Shown here: piece by piece, positions 25,870 through 34,644 of the stretch
How the letters are laid out: each line of letters opens with the position of its first letter
Numbering within the stretch: the first letter of the stretch is position 1
Assembly (NCBI RefSeq): GCF_001447385.1
Contig: NZ_LLWQ01000206.1
Coordinates: 771-64,770 of the forward strand
Direction of reading: 5' to 3'
Source of the DNA: Paracoccus sp. MKU1
GTDB lineage: Bacteria > Pseudomonadota > Alphaproteobacteria > Rhodobacterales > Rhodobacteraceae
Length of the DNA: 64,000 nt
Notes under the pieces: generated by a model
Told to the model about the DNA's origin: nothing
The model's database searches: none
The model's input: the letters and a program-made list of their open reading frames with translations, nothing else
Translations under genes and position numbers: made by a program

Positions 25870-26475
25870 ATGGAAGTCCGCACCCGACCGCCCCGCGAAA
25901 CCGACCGTCTGAACGCCCTGCTTTCGCGGGGGCAGGCGATGCCTAAGCCGGTCTCCTTTCCCATTCTCGGAATCGACGGCTCCGTCGCCAAGGCAGGCTA
26001 CGCGGTCGCTCACGGCTGCCGGATCGCGGCATGGAAGTTCGAGACCAGCAAGACCGGCGTCGCCCGGCTGGCCCATCATCGTGCCGAGATCACCGATCTG
26101 GTGACGGGGCTGGGTATCCGGCACGCGGTTATCGAGGGGTATTCCATGGGGTCCAAGGGCAATCGGGCCTACGCCACGGGCGAGGCGGGCGGCACGATGC
26201 GCCTCACGTTGATCGACCTCGGTGTCGCGGTGCTGGAAGTCCCGCCCAACTCGCTGAAGATGTTTTTGTCCGGGAAGGGCAACACGCCCAAGACCGGGAT
26301 GCCGTTGGCTCTTTACAAGCAGTATAGTGTAGAATACGCAGGTGAAGACGAGGCAGACGCCTGCGGACTGGCGATGTTCGGGGCCGCCTATTGGGGAGCA
26401 TACGGGGGAGAAATCCATAAATATCAGGTCAATGCCTTGAAAGGCGCTGCCCTGTTGTCAGGCGCAAGAAAATAA
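25870..26475 (+). CDS. RuvC-like Holliday junction resolvase
   Basis: 201 residues with the RNase H-fold acidic set of RuvC: ILGIDGS (first Asp), HAVIEGYS (Glu) and GEDEADACGLA (final Asp pair). The RuvC fold begins near residue 30; an ATG just upstream (MPKPVSF) may be the real start. It resolves junctions left by the RecA homologue. Neighbours are all recombination genes. Confidence 0.8.
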   Translation: MEVRTRPPRETDRLNALLSRGQAMPKPVSFPILGIDGSVAKAGYAVAHGCRIAAWKFETSKTGVARLAHHRAEITDLVTGLGIRHAVIEGYSMGSKGNRAYATGEAGGTMRLTLIDLGVAVLEVPPNSLKMFLSGKGNTPKTGMPLALYKQYSVEYAGEDEADACGLAMFGAAYWGAYGGEIHKYQVNALKGAALLSGARK

Positions 26476-26476
26476 T

Positions 26477-26490
26477 TGCAACCCGTTGCA
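26477..26490. promoter_or_regulatory. Operator palindrome, CC form
   Basis: TGCAACCCGTTGCA lies 7 bp upstream of the next -35 box. Confidence 0.75.
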
Positions 26491-26497
26491 AAAGCGT

Positions 26498-26526
26498 TTG
26501 ACAAAGAAACCAAGCTACGGTAAAAG
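26498..26526 (+). promoter_or_regulatory. Promoter for 26566 gene
   Basis: TTGACA, 17 bp, TAAAAG. The leader holds CTGTCAGGAGACATG, the common leader shortened so that GTCAG runs into the ribosome site. Confidence 0.8.
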
Positions 26527-26565
26527 ATACTTACGGGGACACCCACAACTGTCAGGAGACATGAA

Positions 26566-27858
26566 ATGACGCAGAACTCGCTGGTTGGCCGCAGGGCCAC
26601 GTTCAAAGACTACGCCCAACTCGAAGAGGGCTTCGAGCCGATCCTGAAGTCCGGACAGCTTCTGGAAATCACCAAGGTTGACGACAACGGCAACTTTGTC
26701 GTGGTCGCCATCGCCGAGGACGGCACCCGCCTCAACATGGAAGGCAATGCCATGGCCGACGGCGACACGCCGATGGCGGATCAGGTCTGGGAACAGGAGA
26801 TCGAGGTGCTTCCCGAGACCGAAGACGCGGGGGACGACATCACCGATGATCCGACCGCCGTTGTCGAGGGCATGAAGGGCGCGGAACTGGACGACTGGGC
26901 CTCGCGCAACGGCGTCGAAACGCCGGACGGCTGGAACAAGATGAAGGTCGCCGACAAGCGCGCGTTCCTGAAGGACTGGATCAGCAGCGCGAGCGCCGAA
27001 GTCCCGCAGGCCGATGCCGCCCCCGAAGAGGCGGCCACCGCGCCCGAGCAGGGGGCTGCCGAGCCGGTCGCCGAGACCCCGGCGCAGGAACCCGCCGCCC
27101 AGACCGGCAGCGCCGAGCCGACCGCGACGCTGATGCGGACCATGACGGACAGCGAAAGCGTCCGGAATATCCTCGCCGAGCAGGATGCGGTCGATGCCGC
27201 CATCCAGTTGAACGAAAGCATCGAGCGGACCTACTACATGCTGGGCGGCGTGCTGGCGCACATTGACGAAACCGGCATCTACAAGCGTCACGGCTATGAG
27301 GGCAAGAAGGGCTTCGAGGAGTTCTGCCAGCAGACCGTCGGCATCGCCTATCGCAAGGCCCGCTACCTGATCGACATCTATGTCACCTTCCGGAAGATCG
27401 GCTTCGATGAAAGCCGTCTGGCGCAGATCGGCTGGTCGAAGGCCAAGGAACTCGCTCGGATCGACGCCGCCCGGCTGGAAGCCGACATCGACGGGCTGCT
27501 GGAATACGCCGCCTCGAACACCCGCGAACAACTGATCAACCACATCAAGGAAAACTACGAGGTGGCGACGCGGGCCGAGACCGTGAAGACCACCACCTTC
27601 AGCTTCCGGGTGGTCGAGACCGAGGCCGAGACGGTCAATCTGGCGCTGGAACACGCCAAGACCCTGATCGGCGAAGACGACGTCAACCGCGCCTTCCTGC
27701 ATATGTGCGGCGACTGGATGAACGCGGGCAACAGCACCGATCTGGACCTCGACACCTTCATTGCTCTGGGCATCGGTCGCTTCGGCAAGGACGCCGTTCT
27801 GGCCGCGCTGAACACGGATGAAGCCAGCGCCGAGAGCGCCGAGGCCCAGTCCGCCTGA
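26566..27858 (+). CDS. Hypothetical protein with HTH-like C-terminal region
   Basis: 430 residues. An N-terminal domain (1-85) looks like a small beta-barrel. A SAP-like helix pair follows (AELDDWASRNGVETPDGWNKMKVADKRAFL), then an Ala/Pro/Glu-rich linker (about 145-185), then a helical domain (QLNESIERTYYMLGGVLAHI, FEEFCQQTVGIAYRKARYLIDIY) that resembles DNA-binding helix bundles of ParB/KorB type. I do not recognise the whole. Its own operator and strong promoter suggest high expression. Confidence 0.65.
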   Translation: MTQNSLVGRRATFKDYAQLEEGFEPILKSGQLLEITKVDDNGNFVVVAIAEDGTRLNMEGNAMADGDTPMADQVWEQEIEVLPETEDAGDDITDDPTAVVEGMKGAELDDWASRNGVETPDGWNKMKVADKRAFLKDWISSASAEVPQADAAPEEAATAPEQGAAEPVAETPAQEPAAQTGSAEPTATLMRTMTDSESVRNILAEQDAVDAAIQLNESIERTYYMLGGVLAHIDETGIYKRHGYEGKKGFEEFCQQTVGIAYRKARYLIDIYVTFRKIGFDESRLAQIGWSKAKELARIDAARLEADIDGLLEYAASNTREQLINHIKENYEVATRAETVKTTTFSFRVVETEAETVNLALEHAKTLIGEDDVNRAFLHMCGDWMNAGNSTDLDLDTFIALGIGRFGKDAVLAALNTDEASAESAEAQSA

Positions 27859-27913
27859 TGCTGGCGGGGCAGGGGGTGCAGACCTCCTGACCTGCCGCCC
27901 TCGCCCCGGCAGC

Positions 27914-27941
27914 GCCCGCCCGGTTCCCCGACCGGGCGGGC
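27914..27941 (+). terminator. Strong hairpin after 26566 gene
   Basis: An 11-bp perfect GC-rich stem (GCCCGCCCGGT / ACCGGGCGGGC) with a 6-nt loop, followed only by ATTTCC. A terminator or 3'-end stabiliser. Confidence 0.6.
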
Positions 27942-27969
27942 ATTTCCATGTCTGGTGGCTTGCCCATGG

Positions 27970-27983
27970 TGCAACCCGTTGCA
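27970..27983. promoter_or_regulatory. Operator palindrome, CC form
   Basis: TGCAACCCGTTGCA lies 10 bp upstream of a weak -35 box before the reductase gene. Confidence 0.7.
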
Positions 27984-27993
27984 ACCAAATCTG

Positions 27994-28022
27994 GTTGATC
28001 GAAGCGGCTACATTTGCTTATG
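27994..28022 (+). promoter_or_regulatory. Weak promoter for ribonucleotide reductase
   Basis: TTGATC, 17 bp, CTTATG (or TTATGT one base on). The -10 match is poor. Confidence 0.4.
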
Positions 28023-28079
28023 TGGTGCGGTCAAATCCGGCGGCTACAATCTATAGCCCCGAGCATCTTGGAGCACCCT

Positions 28080-30680
28080 ATGAACGTCCACGCCTGTCCC
28101 GAAGCCGGGAACTTCATCCCGCCGCAAACCTCGCGCCCGCTGCATCCGACCATGGGTCAGGGCGTGGCAGAGCGGACCTATCTGCGCCGGGTTTTCACCG
28201 ACGAACAGCGCACCAAACTGGGTGGTTGCCGCGTCCTGCTGAACCCGACCGATCCTCTGTTCCAGAAATGGTATGTCGCGGCCCTGAACTCCGACTTCGC
28301 GGTTGACGTCAGCACCGATCACCCGGTCGCGGCGGAAGAGCCTGAAACCCGCTGGGAGACATGGGCCGACGTGGCGCATCGGGTCGCCATCGGCAACGTG
28401 TCGATCCTGAAGCGCGAGCGCCCGGAACTCTATCTCACCAGCGCCATCCCGGAGCACCGGGCCATGGCCGACGCTATCGCCGAGGGCGCGCTGCTGATGT
28501 CGGGCCGACACCTTCAGCAAGGCGACCAGAACCAGAGCAACCGTCCGATGGAGGTGTTCACCAACTGCTCGACCGCCGCGACCAGCTTCGCGCTGTTCCA
28601 GCTTCTGCTGAACGGGTCTGGCGTGGGTCGCGATTATTCGGATCAGATGATGGCCGTGGACTGGGCCAATGACATGCCGAACGTCGTGGCCGTTCTGGAC
28701 GCGGACCATCCCGACTTCCAATGGGGACGGCACATGTCGCGCCGGGACGCCCAACACCTCTATGCCGACGCGCCCGGCGTAGTCTGGCATCGCGTGGCCG
28801 ACAGCCGCGAAGGCTGGGGAAAGGCCATCGAAAAGATCGAGGTGGCCGCTGCCTTGAACGTCTTGGACGATGAAGAGGCTGTCACCACCTTGGTCATCGA
28901 CTTCTCCGACGTCCGCCCGCAAGGCGCACCGATCATGGGGATGCAGGGCCGCCCGTCTTCCGGCCCGGCACCGCTGATGGACGCCATCGAGAAGATCGCC
29001 AAGGTGCGCGGGTCTGGCATGGCCCCGTGGCGGGCCACCCTCTACATCGACCATTTCCTCGCGGAGCCTGTCCTTGTCGGTGGCGCGCGCCGTTCGGCCC
29101 GGATGTCTACCAAATGGTGGCAGGATGCCGACATTCTGGAATTTGTGGAAGTCAAGCGTCCGGTCGAGCTTCTGGGCAAGAGCCGCGAGGAGGTTGAATC
29201 CTATCTCGCCGATCTCACGGCCAAGGGCCTGCCGAAGCCGCTGTCTTTCCTCTGGTCCTCGAACAACTCTGTTACCGTGGATGAAGACTTCTGGGATCGG
29301 GTGAACGGGCCGGAAAGCGACGACCCGCTGACCGTGAAGGCAAAGGCCGTCTATGACAGGGTCATGGCCTGCGGCTACAGCGACGGCACCGGGGAGCCGG
29401 GCTTCATCAACGTGGACCGCCTGACCTCGAATGACGAAGGGTTCGACCGCGAGGCGTATCGGAACGGAGCGTTCCTCGGATCGCTGCGCTACCAGATTGA
29501 CGACAGGACGCGCTTCTATCTGGACACGCTTCTCGAATGCTTCGAGGCTATGCCCTACCACTACATCGTGAACCCCTGCGGCGAGATCGCCCTGTCGATC
29601 CTCGGGGGGTTCTGCGTCATCGCCGACGTGGTGCCGGTGCATTGCGACAGCCCAGAGCACGCCATTGAGGTGGCGCGGATCGCGACGCGCGCCCTGATCC
29701 GTGTGAACCTGCTGGATAGCCTTTACAACGCCGAGGTTCGGCGCACGAACCGGATCGGCGTGGGCGTCACGGGTATCCATGAAGCGGCTTGGAAATTCTT
29801 CCGTGTCGGTTTCAGCGATCTGGTCAATCCGGACTTCGAGGCATTCGTCAATGCTGTCGATGCGCGGGACAACGTCAACCCCCGCGTCCGGGCCGCCGCA
29901 TTCTGGGAATGGTCGGGCGAACTTAGCCGTGCGGTTCTGTCCGAGGCCGACAGCTATTCCGGGGTTCTGGGTGTCACCGCGCCGCACACTGTCACCACGG
30001 TAAAGCCGTCGGGTTCGGTCTCGAAACTGTTCGGCCTGTCCGAAGGCTGGCACCTGCCCGCGCTGCGCCATTATCTGCGCTGGGTCCAGTATCACAAGAA
30101 CAGCCCCATGATCGAGGAATACCGCGCCATGGGCTATCCCGTGCGGGAACTGAAATCCTACCGCGACCACTGGATCGTCGGCTTCCCGACCGAACCGGCT
30201 ATTGTCTCCATGGGCATCGGCGACAAGCTGGTGACGGCGGGCGAGGCTACGATGCAGGAACAGTTCCGCTGGCTGAAACTGGGCGAATTCTTCCTGATGG
30301 AGGGCGGCAGCGTCGGCGAATATCTGTCCTGTGAAGGCAGCCTCGATACCTTCCTCGACATCCGTGGCTACGCCTTCGGCAACCAGATCAGCTACACGAT
30401 GAAGTTTCGCCCTGATGACACCGACTTCGATACCTTCTGCGATGTCATCCGCTGCAACCAGCCCTATGTTCGCTGCGTCTCCGTGATGCCGCAGGAGAAC
30501 GGGGCGAGCTACGAATACCTGCCAGAGGAGCAGGTTTCGGTGGCGGAATATCAGGCGATCCTCGCAGCCATTCGCCGGGATGAGGCGTCGGCGTCCGAGG
30601 ATGTCGGTCTGGAACACCTCGACTGTTCCACCGGGGCCTGTCCTATCGTTTTCGACGGTAAGGCAAAGCAAGACCTCTGA
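28080..30680 (+). CDS. Ribonucleoside-triphosphate reductase, class II (B12-dependent)
   Basis: 866 residues. Radical-enzyme signatures are visible: NCSTAATSFALFQLLLNGSGVGRDYSD near 161, NPCGEIALS near 497 (active-site Cys and Glu), and VTTVKPSGSVSKL. The C-terminal CSTGACPIVF holds the redox cysteine pair. A separate small subunit is absent, as expected for the adenosylcobalamin-dependent class. It makes dNTPs for replication. ATG 28080 follows TTGGAG; the frame upstream crosses the promoter. Confidence 0.88.
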   Translation: MNVHACPEAGNFIPPQTSRPLHPTMGQGVAERTYLRRVFTDEQRTKLGGCRVLLNPTDPLFQKWYVAALNSDFAVDVSTDHPVAAEEPETRWETWADVAHRVAIGNVSILKRERPELYLTSAIPEHRAMADAIAEGALLMSGRHLQQGDQNQSNRPMEVFTNCSTAATSFALFQLLLNGSGVGRDYSDQMMAVDWANDMPNVVAVLDADHPDFQWGRHMSRRDAQHLYADAPGVVWHRVADSREGWGKAIEKIEVAAALNVLDDEEAVTTLVIDFSDVRPQGAPIMGMQGRPSSGPAPLMDAIEKIAKVRGSGMAPWRATLYIDHFLAEPVLVGGARRSARMSTKWWQDADILEFVEVKRPVELLGKSREEVESYLADLTAKGLPKPLSFLWSSNNSVTVDEDFWDRVNGPESDDPLTVKAKAVYDRVMACGYSDGTGEPGFINVDRLTSNDEGFDREAYRNGAFLGSLRYQIDDRTRFYLDTLLECFEAMPYHYIVNPCGEIALSILGGFCVIADVVPVHCDSPEHAIEVARIATRALIRVNLLDSLYNAEVRRTNRIGVGVTGIHEAAWKFFRVGFSDLVNPDFEAFVNAVDARDNVNPRVRAAAFWEWSGELSRAVLSEADSYSGVLGVTAPHTVTTVKPSGSVSKLFGLSEGWHLPALRHYLRWVQYHKNSPMIEEYRAMGYPVRELKSYRDHWIVGFPTEPAIVSMGIGDKLVTAGEATMQEQFRWLKLGEFFLMEGGSVGEYLSCEGSLDTFLDIRGYAFGNQISYTMKFRPDDTDFDTFCDVIRCNQPYVRCVSVMPQENGASYEYLPEEQVSVAEYQAILAAIRRDEASASEDVGLEHLDCSTGACPIVFDGKAKQDL

Positions 30681-30683
30681 TCA

Positions 30684-30697
30684 TGCAACCAGTTGCA
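30684..30697. promoter_or_regulatory. Operator palindrome, CA form
   Basis: TGCAACCAGTTGCA begins 3 bases after the reductase stop and 42 bp before the AsnB-like start, with no obvious promoter. Confidence 0.6.
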
Positions 30698-30738
30698 GGG
30701 GCGGGAAACCGCCCCTTGCCATTTCCGAGGAGACCACG

Positions 30739-31968
30739 ATGGACTACTTGAACGATGTGCTGATCGGCGATTGGGCACCGGGAGGAAAGCCGTTCACCCT
30801 GCGGCGGCACTGGCTGGCAAGCACGCCGGGGGTTATGCCCCGGCTTGGGGCGGACGTCACCGCGACCGGGAAAGAGATCACCCTGCGGCATTCGCATCCG
30901 GGCACGGTCTCGCTCTATTACGGCAACTGCGGGCGCACCCTGTTCTTTTCCGAAAGCAAGATGCACCTGCGCCGAACATTGAAGACCATGGGCGTGCGCG
31001 GCGGAATTTCGTCTCTGGACTCGGGAGAGACCGTGACCTTCGACGGCAATGCCTACGACATCCAGCGCGAACCCTTCCCGCTTCCGGACATCCGTTCCGA
31101 CATTGGTGAAGATGATGCCCTTGACGAATGGTGGGATCGGTTCCTGAACGCCACCTACGAGATGCACCGTGACCATGGCGGAGGGCCGGTCACCGTGGCA
31201 GCGTCCGGCGGCACCGACAGCCTTATGGCGCTCGTCGCTTTGAAGGAGATCGGTGCGGACGTTCTGGCAATGTCCTGTGGTCTGACCCGCGACAACTTCG
31301 ATCCTCGCTGGGCACGCGCGGTCAGCAATCATCTGGGCGTTCCATTCGAGTTCATGCAGCTTCCCGTCGCCGAGGAGGATCAGGCTCGGCTCATGCTTGA
31401 AGCGTTGCGTGTGGTCGGGGATGTCGGGTGCGCGGACAACATCCATATGGCGATGTCTTGTTGGCTGATGCAGCGGCGCTGCGCCGATCTTGGCCGACAC
31501 ACGATCTATCTCGGCTTCCGGGCGGACAGCTTCATCGGCAACAAGATGGGCGCGGTCGGCATCTACAACAAGGTGGCCGAGGCCGAGCGGACTGATCAGA
31601 CATGGCAGGCTGCCCGTGCGGCCATCTCGACCGGCGTCATCCCCTATCTCGAACAGGTGAATGGGAACTTCCGGATGCCCGGCTTCCGCTGGCGCGTGCC
31701 GTTTTTCCACCCCGAGGTGCTGGGCTATACCATGAGCCTGCCGCGACGGCTGGTTCCGCCCTACCATGGTCGCAAGGTGTTTTTCGAGAAGGCATTGAAC
31801 CGCTACCTGCCCGAGGGCCTGCGACCGTGGGATGTCTCTGCCAAGGTCGCGTTCAACTCGGGTTCCGGTTTCTATCAGGCCGCCAAGGCGCAAGGCGATG
31901 CAGGCCCGCTCGGCAAGGACGGCATCCGGAGCACCTTGCGGCGGGTTCGGACAGAATTCGGTCTCTGA
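30739..31968 (+). CDS. Asparagine-synthetase-like ATP-dependent amide ligase
   Basis: 409 residues. The C-terminal domain has the PP-loop ASGGTDSL near 155, as in AsnB-type synthetases that adenylate a carboxylate and attach an amine. The N-terminal 130 residues look like a degenerate remnant of the glutaminase fold (YYGNCGRTLFFSESKMHL, ISSLDSGETVTFDG), but the required Cys2 is absent (MDYLND), so glutamine hydrolysis is not expected. The substrate is unknown. Proximity to a CmoA-family enzyme, ParB-fold proteins and a methyltransferase-like protein suggests amidation of a carboxylated DNA base (inference). Confidence 0.75.
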   Translation: MDYLNDVLIGDWAPGGKPFTLRRHWLASTPGVMPRLGADVTATGKEITLRHSHPGTVSLYYGNCGRTLFFSESKMHLRRTLKTMGVRGGISSLDSGETVTFDGNAYDIQREPFPLPDIRSDIGEDDALDEWWDRFLNATYEMHRDHGGGPVTVAASGGTDSLMALVALKEIGADVLAMSCGLTRDNFDPRWARAVSNHLGVPFEFMQLPVAEEDQARLMLEALRVVGDVGCADNIHMAMSCWLMQRRCADLGRHTIYLGFRADSFIGNKMGAVGIYNKVAEAERTDQTWQAARAAISTGVIPYLEQVNGNFRMPGFRWRVPFFHPEVLGYTMSLPRRLVPPYHGRKVFFEKALNRYLPEGLRPWDVSAKVAFNSGSGFYQAAKAQGDAGPLGKDGIRSTLRRVRTEFGL

Positions 31969-31978
31969 ACGAAAAATC

Positions 31979-32007
31979 TTGACCTTGCTATCTGATTGCG
32001 TTATTCT
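31979..32007 (+). promoter_or_regulatory. Promoter for 32044 gene
   Basis: TTGACC, 17 bp, TATTCT, followed 30 bases later by the start codon. No palindrome or GTCAGAGA leader is present. Confidence 0.55.
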
Positions 32008-32043
32008 GTCTAAACAAAGACTTAGCAAGGTTTCAACGAGCAG

Positions 32044-33174
32044 ATGCCCGAATTTACAGTTCACGCCCTCGAAACGATCCGCTTGTCCCGGCACTTCATG
32101 CTGCTGGATTTCATGTTTGACGCCCATTGGCCCTATCAGGGCGGCGCGGTCGAAGCGCAAGACCTGTCCAGCATCATGCAGGGCGGCAGACTTGAAGAGG
32201 CGCGGCATCTCGCCTCGAACCTGATGGAGCGGCTGACCACGCTGTTCGGCCCTTCCACCATCGCCGCTGGGTTCAGCCCCTGCACCGAAAGCTCGCCCTC
32301 GCCGCATTGCTTCCTGCCTGCGCACGGGGCGGCGGTGGACGCCGTCTTCCATGACTGGGTCAGGCCCGGTGCGTCGCGCCCGGAGGGGCGTGCCCCAGTC
32401 GAGATGCTGAATGATGTGCGCCAGACGCAACTGGTATTCGACCGGCTGATCGGCTACGCGGGGACCGAATTCATGTGCATCGCCGACCGGGCGGCAGGCC
32501 CGCGCTTCAAGGTCTACAACAACCGGCGCTATCCCGAGTTCAACGCCGACCTTGGCGGGCAAGGCATCGTGAAGCCAGAATTCCAGACCCTGTCCCGTAG
32601 CGGGAAGCAATGGACGGCGTTCCGGGGGATAGATGCCCAGCCGGGATGGCGGCGGGTGGAGGGCGAACCCGTGTTTCATACCCAGCGGAGCCTGCGCGTC
32701 CAGCACATCAGGACCGGGCGATATTTCACTCTGGTCGATTTCATCAAGTCTCCGGTCGGCATCGTGAACCGGATGAAGAACATTCCGTCCACACGCCCGT
32801 CCCGGCAGATCAAGACGGCGCGCATGTTCTCCGAGGTGCTGGACCCGGTGGTCGAGGCCGTTGGCCGGATCACCATCATTCGGGGTATCGAGGGACAGGC
32901 GGTCTCGAACCGCTGGCAGGACCATGAGACCGCCTCTCTGCACCGCTGGAATCAGCCGCTGAACCGGATCGAGTTCATCGCGCCAGAGGGGCATGATGAA
33001 AGCGCGCTGCTGGCGGCGCTGGATCATGCCAACGTCTTCGAGGTGGCGACGCGGGAAAACGGGGCAGGGGAGCCGATCTATGCGGTGATGATCCGGTCAT
33101 TTGAGCCTGCCGTGCATTTCACCTCGGCGCTGTCCGATCAGGGTCACGGGGCTGGCTGCCGGTGTTGCGCATAA
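32044..33174 (+). CDS. Unknown protein with M15-peptidase-like segments
   Basis: 376 residues, function unrecognised. The N-terminal part has the order of M15/VanY-type peptidases (LMERLTTLFGPSTIAAGFSP then SPHCFLPAHGAAVDAVFHDW, compare SxHxxGxAxD). The C-terminal part repeats a similar layout (MFSEVLDPVVEAVGRITIIRG, then ASLHRWNQPLNRIEFI), suggesting an internal duplication with most metal ligands lost. It follows the AsnB-like gene and ends with a CRCCA tail. A role in the neighbouring modification cassette is possible. Confidence 0.55.
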   Translation: MPEFTVHALETIRLSRHFMLLDFMFDAHWPYQGGAVEAQDLSSIMQGGRLEEARHLASNLMERLTTLFGPSTIAAGFSPCTESSPSPHCFLPAHGAAVDAVFHDWVRPGASRPEGRAPVEMLNDVRQTQLVFDRLIGYAGTEFMCIADRAAGPRFKVYNNRRYPEFNADLGGQGIVKPEFQTLSRSGKQWTAFRGIDAQPGWRRVEGEPVFHTQRSLRVQHIRTGRYFTLVDFIKSPVGIVNRMKNIPSTRPSRQIKTARMFSEVLDPVVEAVGRITIIRGIEGQAVSNRWQDHETASLHRWNQPLNRIEFIAPEGHDESALLAALDHANVFEVATRENGAGEPIYAVMIRSFEPAVHFTSALSDQGHGAGCRCCA

Positions 33175-33177
33175 AGG

Positions 33178-33191
33178 TGCAACGGGTTGCA
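33178..33191. promoter_or_regulatory. Operator palindrome, GG form
   Basis: TGCAACGGGTTGCA starts 3 bases after the previous stop and lies 9 bp upstream of the -35 box. Confidence 0.75.
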
Positions 33192-33200
33192 AATATCCGG

Positions 33201-33229
33201 TTGACAAAGAAACTAGGCAATGGCATAAA
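33201..33229 (+). promoter_or_regulatory. Promoter for 33272 gene
   Basis: TTGACA, 17 bp, CATAAA, then GGTCTTGTCAGAGAG. A near-consensus member of the set. Confidence 0.85.
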
Positions 33230-33271
33230 GGTCTTGTCAGAGAGATAAGCACCCCAAAGGAGACCCCTGCC

Positions 33272-33694
33272 ATGGCTACCAAGAAAACCGCTGCCCGCCT
33301 CGCTGCTGCCTCGCGCCGCGCCGCTCGCGCTGCCGTCAAGGCCATCGAGCAGGTTCGCCGCTTCGAGGATGGGGTTCTGAAGTCGGGAGAGAGCTTCGTT
33401 CGCAACGAGATCACCTATGTTGTGGACAAGGCGGGCCGTGCCGTGCGCCAGCCGACCAAGGATCGCCCGGTCACCCGCGAGGATTGCTTGTTCTTGCTGA
33501 AGAACGTCAGGGCGGTCACCGACGATGAGGTTCTGGAAGCCGTTGGCCCGAACGTCCACAAATGGTTCCTCGACAGTGGAATGCTGGTGCGCGACACGAA
33601 GGCCCGCTCTCTGCTGTGGATCACCAAGAAGGCCCAAGCCTATTACGGCCTGCCCCTGCCGGTGATCGGCGGCGTCGCCTGCGCGTTCCAGTAA
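33272..33694 (+). CDS. Basic protein with winged-helix-like C-terminus
   Basis: 140 residues. The N-terminal 30 are Ala/Arg/Lys-rich (MATKKTAARLAAASRRAARA), histone-tail-like. The C-terminal part (LFLLKNVRAVTDDEVLEAVG, WFLDSGMLVRD, LLWITKKAQAYYGLP) resembles a winged-helix. It has the strongest form of the common promoter and leader. Probably DNA-binding; it could be a nucleoid-like or regulatory protein. Confidence 0.6.
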   Translation: MATKKTAARLAAASRRAARAAVKAIEQVRRFEDGVLKSGESFVRNEITYVVDKAGRAVRQPTKDRPVTREDCLFLLKNVRAVTDDEVLEAVGPNVHKWFLDSGMLVRDTKARSLLWITKKAQAYYGLPLPVIGGVACAFQ

Positions 33695-33697
33695 CCG

Positions 33698-33711
33698 TGC
33701 AACGGGTTGCA
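33698..33711. promoter_or_regulatory. Operator palindrome, GG form, left of a pair
   Basis: TGCAACGGGTTGCA is 24 bp upstream of a second, oppositely oriented copy. Confidence 0.7.
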
Positions 33712-33735
33712 ACGGGCCGCCGGAAATATTCCCGG

Positions 33736-33749
33736 TGCAACCCGTTGCA
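33736..33749. promoter_or_regulatory. Operator palindrome, CC form, right of a pair
   Basis: TGCAACCCGTTGCA lies 13 bp upstream of the ParB -35 box. With the copy at 33698 it makes the only tightly spaced pair, with centres 38 bp apart. Confidence 0.75.
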
Positions 33750-33762
33750 ACGCCTACAAGTG

Positions 33763-33791
33763 TGGACATCGGAAATTCCATCCGCTAGATT
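33763..33791 (+). promoter_or_regulatory. Promoter for ParB-like gene
   Basis: TGGACA, 17 bp, TAGATT, about 30 bp before the start codon. Confidence 0.6.
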
Positions 33792-33820
33792 TGTCTCCAA
33801 CCCCATTCCCGGAGACGAAC

Positions 33821-34639
33821 ATGCGCCCGCAAATCGAACACTCCGTCCGCGACGTGGACGACCTGATCCCCTACGAATTCAACCCGCGTCAGAACGAACC
33901 GGCTGTCGCTGCGGTGAAGGAGTCGATCCGCCAGTTCGGTTTCCTCGTTCCGGTGGTCATCGACGCCGAAAACGTGATCGTGACGGGCCACACCCGGCAT
34001 CAGGCCATCAAGGAACTGGTGGACGAAGACCCCGAGAACGCGAGCTACTGGCGGGCCATCCCGGTCATCCTCGCCTCGCACCTGACCGACGATCAGCTTC
34101 GCGCCTTCCGCCTGATCGACAACAAGACCTCGGAACTGGCGACGTGGGATTTCAACCTGTTGGCGCAGGAGATCGGATACCTGCATGAGACCGGCGTGGA
34201 TTTTCAGTCCTTCGGCTGGTCGCAGGAAGAGGTGGATTGCCTGACCTCGGTCGTGGCTGCCGACTGCCTGACCACGGCAGCGGGCGATGCCGCCAGCGCG
34301 CCGGGCGCGGAGAACACCTACGGCACCTATGTCGAAGGCGAGAGCACGGGGCGCACCCAGTCGATCCGCGAGACAGGCAACGGCTCCGTGCGGGTGGTCT
34401 TCGGTGATCTGGCGTTCTTCGTGCTGAAGGACGATTACACGAACTGGCTCACCGGAATGATGCGCGATGCCAACTATGACCCGACCGCCGTCATCGAGCG
34501 CGTGGCCGAGGCCATGGGTCTGCTGGACGCCAAGCGCCGCCGGGATGCCAGCGTCCGGGCCGGGGAGACCGCGCCCGAGACCGAGGAGGCGTTCGGTGAC
34601 GCTGCGCCTGTCCCCGAGGAGCAGGTCTCGGTGGAGTGA
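33821..34639 (+). CDS. ParB/Srx-fold protein
   Basis: 272 residues with the ParB nuclease-like N-terminal domain: PYEFNPRQ, then IVTGHTRHQAIKEL (the GHTRH box) and LTDDQLRAFRLIDNKTSEL. The C-terminal half is acidic and low-complexity. In phages such domains often sit beside DNA methyltransferases and may bind or nick DNA, or use nucleotide. It is directly followed by a second ParB-fold gene. Confidence 0.78.
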   Translation: MRPQIEHSVRDVDDLIPYEFNPRQNEPAVAAVKESIRQFGFLVPVVIDAENVIVTGHTRHQAIKELVDEDPENASYWRAIPVILASHLTDDQLRAFRLIDNKTSELATWDFNLLAQEIGYLHETGVDFQSFGWSQEEVDCLTSVVAADCLTTAAGDAASAPGAENTYGTYVEGESTGRTQSIRETGNGSVRVVFGDLAFFVLKDDYTNWLTGMMRDANYDPTAVIERVAEAMGLLDAKRRRDASVRAGETAPETEEAFGDAAPVPEEQVSVE

Positions 34640-34644
34640 TCGCC

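Noticed and set aside
28044..33027. Very long minus-strand open frames (875 and 794 codons) opposite the reductase and AsnB-like genes
   Set aside because: The plus-strand genes there have clear catalytic motifs. The minus frames are His/Arg/Val-rich shadows with no promoter.
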